Assembly: GCA_910586365.1 (NCBI GenBank)
Contig: CAJUGP010000001.1
Span: 105,331-144,896 of the forward strand
DNA length: 39,566 nucleotides
Origin: an uncultured Christensenella sp.
Lineage (GTDB): Bacteria; Bacillota; Clostridia; Christensenellales; Borkfalkiaceae
Direction of reading: 5' to 3'
Shown here: piece by piece, positions 31,661 to 38,798 of the stretch
How the letters are laid out: each line of letters begins with the position of its first letter
How positions within the stretch are numbered: the first letter of the stretch is position 1
Made by a program: the position numbers and the translations under genes
Notes under the pieces: model-generated
What the model was told of the DNA's origin: nothing
Seen by the model: the letters and a program-made list of their open reading frames with translations, nothing else
The model's database searches: none

Positions 31661-33540
31661 TCGCCCTTGCCCGCAAACCGCATATAAATGCCGTAGCGCT
31701 GCAAATGCTGTTTGTAGTGCAATGAATAAGTAAGCTCGCCGTTTTCGCAAACAAGGCGGAACATACCGTTCCCGAGCCGTTGCATCGCGCCGTCGATATT
31801 CTCCGCAAACGCGGCGGCGGTAGGATACGGCACGCGATATTTTTTGGTCTGCGCGGCGCGCTTTGCGATGGTTACGTTTACACCCGTGTATTCCGTTTCC
31901 ATGTTCATTGTACCAAGCTCGGCGGAAAGCAGAAACGGACCGTAACGGAACGCGTAGACGCCCGCCCCGTCGGGCAACGTGCAGGCGGTAACGCGCTTTT
32001 TGAGCGTGAGCCGCAGCTTATCGCCCGAACGCACCCCGACGCAGAAAAACCCTTCGCGCGCCGTCGTTTCGACGCGTTCGCCGTTCACATACAGCGCCGT
32101 TTCCGCCGCCCAATCGGGTATGCGCAGAAACAGCTGCGCCGCGCCGCCGCGCACCTCGAAGAACACGTCGTCGGAGCGTTCGAGATCGGCTTGCTGCGCA
32201 AGGACGATTTCCTTCCCCTCGTATACCGAAGAGAGATAGAGCGACACGTACACCGCCCCCTGCGCGGCGTAATACACGCTGTCTTGCAGCTTAGTCATGC
32301 TCTCCATGCCGCTTCCCGTGCAGCACCAAAAGCTGTTTTCGGGCGAGGAATATGTCTTAAAATATCCCGACGCCATCGGCTGAAAATAAGTCGTCATGCC
32401 CGTTCGGGGATTCTGCGACGACAAAATCGCGTTATAATACGTATTTTCGTAATAATCGAGATATTGTTTCTTGCCCGTAACGGCAAACAGCAGACGGGCG
32501 AGTTTGAGCATATTGTAAGTATTGCACGTTTCGCAGTTGCAGTTGGTGCGCTCCTTATCGAGCACGCCGTCTTTGCCGAAATGCTCCCATTCCGAATTGC
32601 CGCCCGTCGCATAGGTATGCGCGGAAACAACGCGGTCGAAAAAGCGTTCGGCAACGCATAAGCAGGCAGCGGCGTCGATACGCTCCCCCGCGAGTTCTTT
32701 TCCGTGCAAAACGGCATAACGGTTGAGCGCGCCTAAAATTTTGGGGATCGTCGTGTTGGCGTGCACGCCGTCGAGGTAATCGGCGTCGCCCTTTACGATA
32801 CGGGCGAACAAGTCCTCTTCGTCGAACGCGTGCGCGGCGACGGCATACTTCTCTTCACCCGTCAACGCGTAAACCGCATATAAGATATCGTTCATGCCGC
32901 CGTATTCGATGGAAAGCGTTTGTTTACGCGTTTGCGCCGACCAACCGCTCACGCGCGCGCAAACCCAATCGCTCAACGCAAGCAAGACTTGCTTCGCCGT
33001 TTGACTGTTGCAAAGCGTTGCGACGGCGTACAGCCCCGACAACAGCTTGTGCATGGTATACCAGGGCACCCACGCCTGCGTTGTAATATCCGTTTTGCCC
33101 CGTTCGACGTTATCGAACTGCTCTTCGGGATAAGACAGCGAACGCGCGCCCCATAAAAACCCTTCGTGCGCGCCCGCCGGCACGGCGTTGCTTTGGCAAA
33201 GCCGAAGCTCCGTTACGATCGAACAGGCGATTTCTTGCAGCTTTGCGCGCTGCTTTGACGAAAACGCGCGGTTGCAAGCCCCCTGCGCGAGCGCGGTTAA
33301 ATAATGCCCCAACGTGTGTCCGCCGATGAGCGCGCTCTCCCAACCGCCGCCGTATCCTTGTTCGGCGCGCGGCGTGCAAGCCGCGTTACGGTAAAACCAA
33401 TAGAGCAGTTTGTCCGAATCGACCGCCGTAAGATAGGCGTATTCTTTTTCCGACGCGTTCGCGCAATATTCGTCGGTAAGCACGACTTCGTGCAAGCCGA
33501 CGAACGAGCGGCGGGCGCGTTCGCATGCGCAGTCTTTCAT
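31651..33540 (-). CDS. GH127 glycosidase (beta-L-arabinofuranosidase type)
   Basis: A 629-residue DUF1680/GH127 enzyme. The zinc-thiolate active site known from HypBA1 (Glu338, Cys340, Cys417, Cys418) is matched by Glu337 and Cys339 in CNCETCN and by Cys406 and Cys407 in FWCCTGSGME. Other family blocks are GGWESALIGGHTLGHYLTAL and EYGGMNDILYAVYALTG. It has no signal peptide, so it would hydrolyse imported arabinofuranosides or related sugars in the cytoplasm. The ATG at 33540 follows GGGGGAG; an upstream ATG at 33561 is less likely. A terminator-like hairpin sits directly upstream. Exact substrate not readable. Confidence 0.9.
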   Translation of the reverse strand: MKDCACERARRSFVGLHEVVLTDEYCANASEKEYAYLTAVDSDKLLYWFYRNAACTPRAEQGYGGGWESALIGGHTLGHYLTALAQGACNRAFSSKQRAKLQEIACSIVTELRLCQSNAVPAGAHEGFLWGARSLSYPEEQFDNVERGKTDITTQAWVPWYTMHKLLSGLYAVATLCNSQTAKQVLLALSDWVCARVSGWSAQTRKQTLSIEYGGMNDILYAVYALTGEEKYAVAAHAFDEEDLFARIVKGDADYLDGVHANTTIPKILGALNRYAVLHGKELAGERIDAAACLCVAERFFDRVVSAHTYATGGNSEWEHFGKDGVLDKERTNCNCETCNTYNMLKLARLLFAVTGKKQYLDYYENTYYNAILSSQNPRTGMTTYFQPMASGYFKTYSSPENSFWCCTGSGMESMTKLQDSVYYAAQGAVYVSLYLSSVYEGKEIVLAQQADLERSDDVFFEVRGGAAQLFLRIPDWAAETALYVNGERVETTAREGFFCVGVRSGDKLRLTLKKRVTACTLPDGAGVYAFRYGPFLLSAELGTMNMETEYTGVNVTIAKRAAQTKKYRVPYPTAAAFAENIDGAMQRLGNGMFRLVCENGELTYSLHYKQHLQRYGIYMRFAGKGDQA

Positions 33541-33560
33541 TCTCTCCCCCTTTTTACACA

Positions 33561-33586
33561 AAAAAAAGCTCCTGAGAGCTTTTTTT
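33561..33586. terminator. Hairpin between DUF1858 gene and GH127 gene
   Basis: AGCTC (33567-33571) pairs with GAGCT (33576-33580), and the stem extends through A7/T7 flanks. It can terminate in both directions. On the minus strand it ends the DUF1858 transcript or partly blocks read-through into GH127. Confidence 0.8.
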
Positions 33587-33594
33587 GCTTTTTG

Positions 33595-33789
33595 TTAAAT
33601 CCCTTCGTTCAGACGGGTAAGCAGAGCTTCGAGGTCCTCGCCGTGAACGGCGACCGCCTCTTCGATCGTTTCGCCGTGCGCCATCGCGCAGCCGAAACAG
33701 TGCATGCCCGCTTCCTGCAAGATACGCGCGGAATCGGGATTGATTTCCAAGCACTCCGCGATCAAGGTATCCTTCGTGATCTTTGCCAT
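33595..33789 (-). CDS. DUF1858 redox-disulfide domain protein
   Basis: A 64-residue small cytoplasmic protein matching DUF1858 end to end: ITKDTLIAECLEINPDSARILQEAGMHCFGCAMAHGETIEEAV, with the paired Cys of CFGC. Family members are linked to hybrid cluster proteins and to redox or metal chemistry. AAGGAG lies 10 bases before the ATG. It has its own promoter (33822-33850) and a terminator just after the stop, so it is probably monocistronic. Confidence 0.9.
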   Translation of the reverse strand: MAKITKDTLIAECLEINPDSARILQEAGMHCFGCAMAHGETIEEAVAVHGEDLEALLTRLNEGI

Positions 33790-33821
33790 GATATTTTACT
33801 CCTTTTTCTCTTTGCGAGCGT

Positions 33822-33850
33822 ATTATATCACACCCGTGCGGAAATTTCAA
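33822..33850 (-). promoter_or_regulatory. Promoter of the DUF1858 gene
   Basis: Minus-strand TTGAAA (33845-33850) and TATAAT (33822-33827) have a 17-base spacer, with a leader of about 26 bases. Confidence 0.75.
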
Positions 33851-33868
33851 CTCTTTTGCGCAATATTT

Positions 33869-34321
33869 TTACAAAGCCATCAGCCAATAAATCAAGCCGA
33901 CCGCCGCCCCCGCCGAAACGCCGAACACGATGATCGGTCCCGCGACGATAAACATCTTCGCCGCCATGCCGTAAACATAGCCCTCGGTTTTGAATTCGAT
34001 CGCAGGAGATGCGACCGAGTTCGCAAAACCCGTTATGGGAACGATGCTGCCCGCGCCTGCGTTCTTGCCGATACGGTCGTATACGCCCAGCCCCGTGAGC
34101 AGCGTGCCGATAAAAATCAGGATCACCGAAACGGTTCCCGCAAGCTCGTCGCCCGCCATGCCCGTAAATTCGAGCATGTAGCGCAGAAACTGCCCGATCG
34201 CGCAGATAAACCCGCCGACGAAAAAGGCGCGGAAACACGTTTTGAAGTGCTGCGTGGGCGGATCGAACGAATTGACGTATTCGATATAATTGCGGTTGCC
34301 CCGCGATTTCTGTTTGGTCAC
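33869..34321 (-). CDS. spoVAC: SpoVAC homologue (spore DPA channel family)
   Basis: A 150-residue membrane protein matching SpoVAC: the N-terminal YVNSFDPPTQHFKTCFRAFFVGG, then LLTGLGVYDRIGKNAGAGSIVPITGFANSVASPAIEF, with about four hydrophobic helices. In spore-formers SpoVAC forms part of the channel that moves dipicolinic acid across the inner spore membrane. It starts at GTG with AAGGGGG 6 bases upstream. The usual partners spoVAD and spoVAE do not follow; the next gene is DUF1858. It may belong to a separate locus or have lost its partners. Confidence 0.88.
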   Translation of the reverse strand: MTKQKSRGNRNYIEYVNSFDPPTQHFKTCFRAFFVGGFICAIGQFLRYMLEFTGMAGDELAGTVSVILIFIGTLLTGLGVYDRIGKNAGAGSIVPITGFANSVASPAIEFKTEGYVYGMAAKMFIVAGPIIVFGVSAGAAVGLIYWLMAL

Positions 34322-34425
34322 TGCGCGCCCCCTTCGGGACGCAGACGCTCCGCCGTACCTTCCGCAAAGCAGCTTTCGCGCTCGTCGCGCGTTTTGCCCA
34401 TAGCGTTGTCTTTAATCTTTTTCAT
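34318..34425 (-). CDS. 35-residue polar reading frame coupled to spoVAC, uncertain
   Basis: It begins MKKIKDNAMGKTRDERESC and ends RLRPEGGAQ. Its TGA overlaps the GTG of spoVAC, as in coupled genes. No clear Shine-Dalgarno precedes the ATG, which lies directly against a nested hairpin (34426-34483). It could be a small protein, a leader peptide or chance. Confidence 0.4.
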   Translation of the reverse strand: MKKIKDNAMGKTRDERESCFAEGTAERLRPEGGAQ

Positions 34426-34483
34426 GGTAATATTTTGCAGCTTTTCCGCTTTTTTTATGCGCGGAAACGACGCGAATATTACC
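34426..34483. other. Nested inverted repeat between GH92 gene and spoVAC
   Basis: Outer arms GGTAATATT (34426-34434) and AATATTACC (34475-34483) enclose inner arms TTTCCGC (34443-34449) and GCGGAAA (34461-34467). It overlaps the GH92 stop codon. No T-run follows on the minus strand, so it is not a typical terminator. Confidence 0.5.
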
Positions 34484-36404
34484 GATCTTTCTTGATTGTA
34501 ATATGCTCGAAGAGCGGTTTCGACAAAACGAATTCGTTTTTTGCGGGGCAGAGCGGATAATATCCGAGGCAGGCGAACACATACCACGCCGCCATCGTGC
34601 CGTTATCCTCGTCGCCGGGGAAGCCCTCTTCCGTGCAGGCGAACGCCTCGTTGACGAGCTTTTCCACCCAATATTCGGTTTTTTTCCGTTCGCCGAGCGC
34701 AGAGTACAGCCAAGGCAGATGAAAACTCGGCTGATTGGAAATCGCGCACTGTCCGAAATCGACGCTCGCCATTTCGCTCATTTCGTGGATTTCTTCGCCG
34801 TATCCGCCCGTACGGAACACGGGCGGCGCCGCGAACAGCTCGTCTAACTTCCTGCAAAGCTGCTCTTTGCCGCCGTAGAGCGCGGAAAAGCCTTCCAGAT
34901 CGTGATACACGGCAAATCCGTTCTGCCAAGCGCTCCCCTCGCAGTAATCGCCGCCCCAATCAAAGGGATTAAAATTCGGCTTGAACTTCCTTTCCGCGTC
35001 CTTTCCGCGCAGAAATTTGCTTTCGGGGTCGAATAGGTTGGCATAATTTTTACTGCGCTCGATCAAAGCGCGCGCGCCCTCTTCGTCGCCCTCGAGCCGC
35101 GCGACCTGCGCGATGCAAAAATCGCCGTAAGCGCAGTCGCAGGTATGGTTCACGCTTTCGCGGAAGGACGAGGGCACGTAGCCGTAACGTATATATTCCT
35201 CGATCCCCGTCCTGCCGTGACGCGTTCCCGCGCCCGATTCGTAAGCGTTTTTCAAAAGCGCCTTGTAAGCCCTCGCGCGCAGCTCTCCGCCGACGATCCC
35301 CTTCACGCACGCGTCGGCGATTACGGCTTCCGCGAGCGTGCCCGGCATCAGCCCGAATTCTCCCGGACTCAACCATTTTGGCAGCCAGCCCGTTTCTTCG
35401 GCGTAGTTTACAAACCCCTCGATCATCTCGCGCACCCGATCGGGCGCGATGATACTCAAAAGCGGATACACCGTGCGGTAGGTGTCCCAAAAACCGTTGT
35501 CGGTGTAAAACACGCCCGACTCCGTTTTTTGCGTGTCGGCGTTGTAATGCACGGGCATGCCCCCTTCGTCGTACTCGTGAAACACGCGCGGATAGAGCAT
35601 AGCGCGGTACAGACAGCTGTAAAACATGTTGCGCCGTTCCGCATTTTCGCCCGAAACAGCGATGCGCGAAAGCATGTCTTCCCACGCGCGTTCCGCCTCG
35701 TTTTTTAAGACGGAAAAGGGTTTTTCGTGTAGTTCGCGCTTGTAATTGCGCTTTGCCTGTTCGACGGAGAGAAAGCTCTGCGCCACGGCGATTTCCACCC
35801 GTCTGCCCGTAAAATACAGCGCGACGCCGCCCTGTTCGAGCGGCTGCACGCGAACGGGCGGCTCGGAACAGCGCGCGTAAAAATAACCGCGCAAGCCCTT
35901 GAAATCCCAAACCGACTGCGCGTCGGTGTAGCCCGTCAGCTCGTTGCCCGCCGCCGTAAACGCGCTTTTATCATAGGGCAAAAGCGCAAAGCCCGTTTCC
36001 CCGTCCGACTTGTTTTCCAACACGAAACGCGCGCCGCGCACCGAAGGCGCAAGCGATACGCTTAAACGATACCTCTGCAAATATGCCTGCATGAAATGCG
36101 GGGCGAGCGCCGCCTCGCGCGGGCGGTAGCTCGACCACCTTGTCTGCGGTCCGCGCGCAAGCTCCCCCGTAAACGGAAGAAACAGCATGTGCGCATAATC
36201 GCCCACCCAGGGGCTGGGCTGGTGCGTTAAACGGATCCCCTCGAACGCATGCGAATAGGGATCGTAAAACCAATTCGACGAGCCGTCCGTCTGGACGGTA
36301 AAATGCGCCGTGCCGAAAGGCATCGCCGTAACGGGATAGATATTTCCGTTGGAATATCGGCGCTCGTTGTGCGTACCGACTTTTACATTGACGTATTCAA
36401 GCAT
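34479..36404 (-). CDS. GH92 alpha-mannosidase, intracellular
   Basis: A 641-residue calcium-dependent exo-alpha-mannosidase type protein. Family motifs in order: GNIYPVTAMPFGTAHFTVQT (20-39), GFWDTYRTVYPLL (304-316), GLMPGTLAEAVIADA (351-365), EGSAWQ (489-494), SNQPSFH (556-562) and PGDEDNGTMAAWYVFACLGYYP (from 596). It has no signal peptide and is shorter than typical Bacteroides members (usually over 700), so it should act in the cytoplasm on imported mannosides. The ATG lies inside the 3' end of the aldolase gene (22-base overlap) without a clear ribosome binding site, which implies translational coupling. Last gene of the mannoside operon. Confidence 0.9.
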   Translation of the reverse strand: MLEYVNVKVGTHNERRYSNGNIYPVTAMPFGTAHFTVQTDGSSNWFYDPYSHAFEGIRLTHQPSPWVGDYAHMLFLPFTGELARGPQTRWSSYRPREAALAPHFMQAYLQRYRLSVSLAPSVRGARFVLENKSDGETGFALLPYDKSAFTAAGNELTGYTDAQSVWDFKGLRGYFYARCSEPPVRVQPLEQGGVALYFTGRRVEIAVAQSFLSVEQAKRNYKRELHEKPFSVLKNEAERAWEDMLSRIAVSGENAERRNMFYSCLYRAMLYPRVFHEYDEGGMPVHYNADTQKTESGVFYTDNGFWDTYRTVYPLLSIIAPDRVREMIEGFVNYAEETGWLPKWLSPGEFGLMPGTLAEAVIADACVKGIVGGELRARAYKALLKNAYESGAGTRHGRTGIEEYIRYGYVPSSFRESVNHTCDCAYGDFCIAQVARLEGDEEGARALIERSKNYANLFDPESKFLRGKDAERKFKPNFNPFDWGGDYCEGSAWQNGFAVYHDLEGFSALYGGKEQLCRKLDELFAAPPVFRTGGYGEEIHEMSEMASVDFGQCAISNQPSFHLPWLYSALGERKKTEYWVEKLVNEAFACTEEGFPGDEDNGTMAAWYVFACLGYYPLCPAKNEFVLSKPLFEHITIKKDR

Positions 36405-37258
36405 GATTTTTTTATTTGCGAAAACGTCTTAATCGCCGTTTTCACGTCCTCTTTCATGGCGAGCATGGCGGCATACTCCACGTCGTGCAAATAACCGCTG
36501 CCTTTCTTTTCGATTGCGTTTTTCGCCGCAAGATACCCCGCCTTCGACATATACGAATAATAATTGATTTTACGGATGCCGCTTTCGATCGCGCGGTGAA
36601 AGCCTTCTTCGCTCACGCCGCTGCCGCCGTGCATGACGAGAGGCAGTCCCGTGGATGCGGCGCACTTTTCCACGACCGAAAAATCGAGCTTGGGCTGCGC
36701 GGCGTAAAATCCGTGCGCCGTACCGAACGCGACCGCCAAAGCGTCGATTTTGGTTTGCTCGGAAAAGCGCGCGGCTTCTGCGGGATCGGTGTAATAGTCT
36801 TCGGCTTTGCCCGAAAGCCCTTCCCCCGAACATGCTTCGCCCGTGACGAGCCTGCCCAGCTCCGCCTCTACGCTCACGTTCACGGCGTGCGCGATTTCCG
36901 TTACCGATCGGGTCACGGCAAGATTTTGCTCATAGGGCAGGGCGGACGCGTCGATCATCACCGAAGTAAAGCCGATACGCAATGCGCGGTACACCATTTC
37001 GAGCGACGTGCCGTGATCGAGATGCACGCAGACGGGCACGCTTGCCTTGCGCGCGAGAGCGAGCATGGCAGGTCCTACCATGTCGATATCGTTGTATTGG
37101 TTATGCACTTCGGCATGCGCCAAGATCACGGGGCGGTTCAGCTCTTCCGCCGCCGCGACGACCGCCTGCAAGCTATCGAACCCCGTGGCGTTGAACATGC
37201 CCACGGCATTTTTCTCTTTTTGTGCGATTTGCAAGATTTCTTTTAAGTTTACGAGCAC
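36383..37258 (-). CDS. Class II (zinc) ketose-bisphosphate aldolase family protein
   Basis: A 291-residue FBA/GatY/KbaY-type TIM barrel. Zinc and acid residues are in VHLDHG (His79, Asp81, His82), AFGTAHG (His182) and MHGGSG (His210); EAELG supports the structural site. The phosphate and substrate loop near 231-238 reads INYYSYMS instead of the NxDT-like motif of FBA, so the substrate may differ. The start is GTG at 37258, with GGAGG 7 bases upstream, overlapping the isomerase stop by 10 bases; an open frame further upstream is not used. By context it may cleave fructose-1-phosphate, xylulose-1-phosphate or fructose-1,6-bisphosphate. Symbol withheld. Confidence 0.85.
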   Translation of the reverse strand: MLVNLKEILQIAQKEKNAVGMFNATGFDSLQAVVAAAEELNRPVILAHAEVHNQYNDIDMVGPAMLALARKASVPVCVHLDHGTSLEMVYRALRIGFTSVMIDASALPYEQNLAVTRSVTEIAHAVNVSVEAELGRLVTGEACSGEGLSGKAEDYYTDPAEAARFSEQTKIDALAVAFGTAHGFYAAQPKLDFSVVEKCAASTGLPLVMHGGSGVSEEGFHRAIESGIRKINYYSYMSKAGYLAAKNAIEKKGSGYLHDVEYAAMLAMKEDVKTAIKTFSQIKKSCLNTSM

Positions 37259-37800
37259 GGTGCTTCCTCCGGTATTCTGATAATTCTTTCGTCCTCGAAC
37301 ACGTCGCTTTCGTCGCGGCTTTTGGTCGAAAATTCGCTTACGATCGCCCCCTCTTCGCCCGCGCGGAACCAATGGCGCGTGTTCGGCTGCATGGTGTACT
37401 GCTCGCCCTCGCGAAGCACGATTTCATGAAAAACGGTCACCTTCGTATCGGGCAGCGCGATCGCGCCGCAGTTGCGTTCCCCTTCCACGTACAGATAACA
37501 CACGCCCCGCCGCACGCGGAAGGTTTCTTCCTTGCCCTCGAAGGGAACGCCGTGTTCGACGCCCGAAACGTGGCGGTGTTCGGGGCAGACCTGAAAGGGG
37601 CGCAGCACCATTTCTTTGGCGCAGCAGCGCGTCGTATTCACGTAAGTGAGAATCTGCAAGCCGATCTCTTCGACTTTGCCCAACCCGAAATCGGCGATTT
37701 CAACGGCGTTCTTTTCCGCTTGCGTGAGGACGATTCCCGCGCTTTGCAGCGCGTTCAACGCGTATTGTACCGCGTCGTCGTATTGTTGTTTCGTCAGCAT
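37249..37800 (-). CDS. D-lyxose/D-mannose ketol-isomerase (cupin)
   Basis: A 183-residue cupin-fold isomerase of the D-lyxose isomerase family, which converts D-lyxose to D-xylulose and D-mannose to D-fructose. Metal ligands are visible: His75 and His77 in PEHRH, a Glu in KEETFRVRRG (about 92) and His143 in NTRHWF. AGGAGA precedes the ATG. It overlaps the kinase gene by 7 bases and the aldolase gene by 10. Flanking alpha-mannosidases make mannose the likely substrate (inference). Confidence 0.87.
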   Translation of the reverse strand: MLTKQQYDDAVQYALNALQSAGIVLTQAEKNAVEIADFGLGKVEEIGLQILTYVNTTRCCAKEMVLRPFQVCPEHRHVSGVEHGVPFEGKEETFRVRRGVCYLYVEGERNCGAIALPDTKVTVFHEIVLREGEQYTMQPNTRHWFRAGEEGAIVSEFSTKSRDESDVFEDERIIRIPEEAPCS

Positions 37801-38798
37801 ATATCTTTTCTCCTGCCGTATAACGTTTCAAGTTTTAACGCATCTTCCAACCTTCTTGCGCCGCTTACCGAATCGAGGGCGGCAAGATTGCACGCCGCCG
37901 CGCACGAGGCGATGCGCATGCCTTCGCCGAGCGGCAGACCTTGCGTGAACGAGTAGAGCATACCCGCGCAAAACGCGTCGCCCGCGCCCACCGTGCCCGC
38001 GATATAGCCCTTAGGCAAGGCAAGCGAAGCGAGCGAAGAAAAATTCCCCTGCGCGTCGACGGCGCAACTGAGTTCGGGGCAGTGGATCGTTACCGACCGT
38101 TTTACGCCGAACGACAAAATGCTTTCGCAGATGCGGCGCAGATTTTCCATCACGGGCGCGCCGTGTTCTCCGCGCGGCTCGATCCCCGCAAGCATGCCGC
38201 CCTCCACCTCGTTTATAACGGCGTAGTCGCAGTATTGCAAGGCGGGCGCGACGGTTGCACGGAAATCCGCCGTCTGCGCGCTCACTAAATCGATGCTCGT
38301 TTGCACGCCCTTTTTTTGCATGTGCGCCAACAGACGCGCGGCTTTCGTGCCGTATTCGCCGTCTTGTTCGTCGAGCGCGTCCAGCAATAACAAATAGCCC
38401 AAATGAAAGAGATCGGGCTGTTCCGCCGCGACGTCCTCCGCGCAGAACGCGACGTTCGCGCCTTTGGCGTGGAAGAACGTGCGTTCGCCGCTTGCAAGCG
38501 TCATTACGTCGGAATACGACGTGGGAAGATCGCACTTCCGCACGCCCGAAACGTCGATCCCCTCTTTTTTCATCGCGTTTAAGATATAATCGGCGTAAGA
38601 ATCGCGCCCCACTCTGCCGTACGCGCGCACGTCGAGCGCGGGCGCAAGCCGTTTGAGATCGATCCCCGTATTGCACACGCAGCCGCCGACGGCGTACGAC
38701 GTTTGCGAAATATTGACGAGCATGCCTTTTTGCGGAAACGTTTCGATATTTTTTACGACGTCGAGAATGACGTTGCCCGCGATTGCAACTTGTTTCAT
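37794..38798 (-). CDS. PfkB/ribokinase-family sugar kinase
   Basis: A 334-residue kinase. The N-terminal PfkB signature region (AVGGCVCNTGIDLKRLA, 36-52) and the C-terminal GTVGAGDAFCAG (268-279, catalytic Asp274) are intact. Family members phosphorylate fructose, ribose, fructose-1-phosphate, tagatose-6-phosphate or nucleosides; the acceptor cannot be read directly. Placed between a mannose/lyxose isomerase and a GH38 mannosidase, a ketose such as fructose or xylulose is most likely. AGGGGA precedes the ATG, which overlaps the GH38 stop by 4 bases. Confidence 0.85.
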   Translation of the reverse strand: MKQVAIAGNVILDVVKNIETFPQKGMLVNISQTSYAVGGCVCNTGIDLKRLAPALDVRAYGRVGRDSYADYILNAMKKEGIDVSGVRKCDLPTSYSDVMTLASGERTFFHAKGANVAFCAEDVAAEQPDLFHLGYLLLLDALDEQDGEYGTKAARLLAHMQKKGVQTSIDLVSAQTADFRATVAPALQYCDYAVINEVEGGMLAGIEPRGEHGAPVMENLRRICESILSFGVKRSVTIHCPELSCAVDAQGNFSSLASLALPKGYIAGTVGAGDAFCAGMLYSFTQGLPLGEGMRIASCAAACNLAALDSVSGARRLEDALKLETLYGRRKDIC

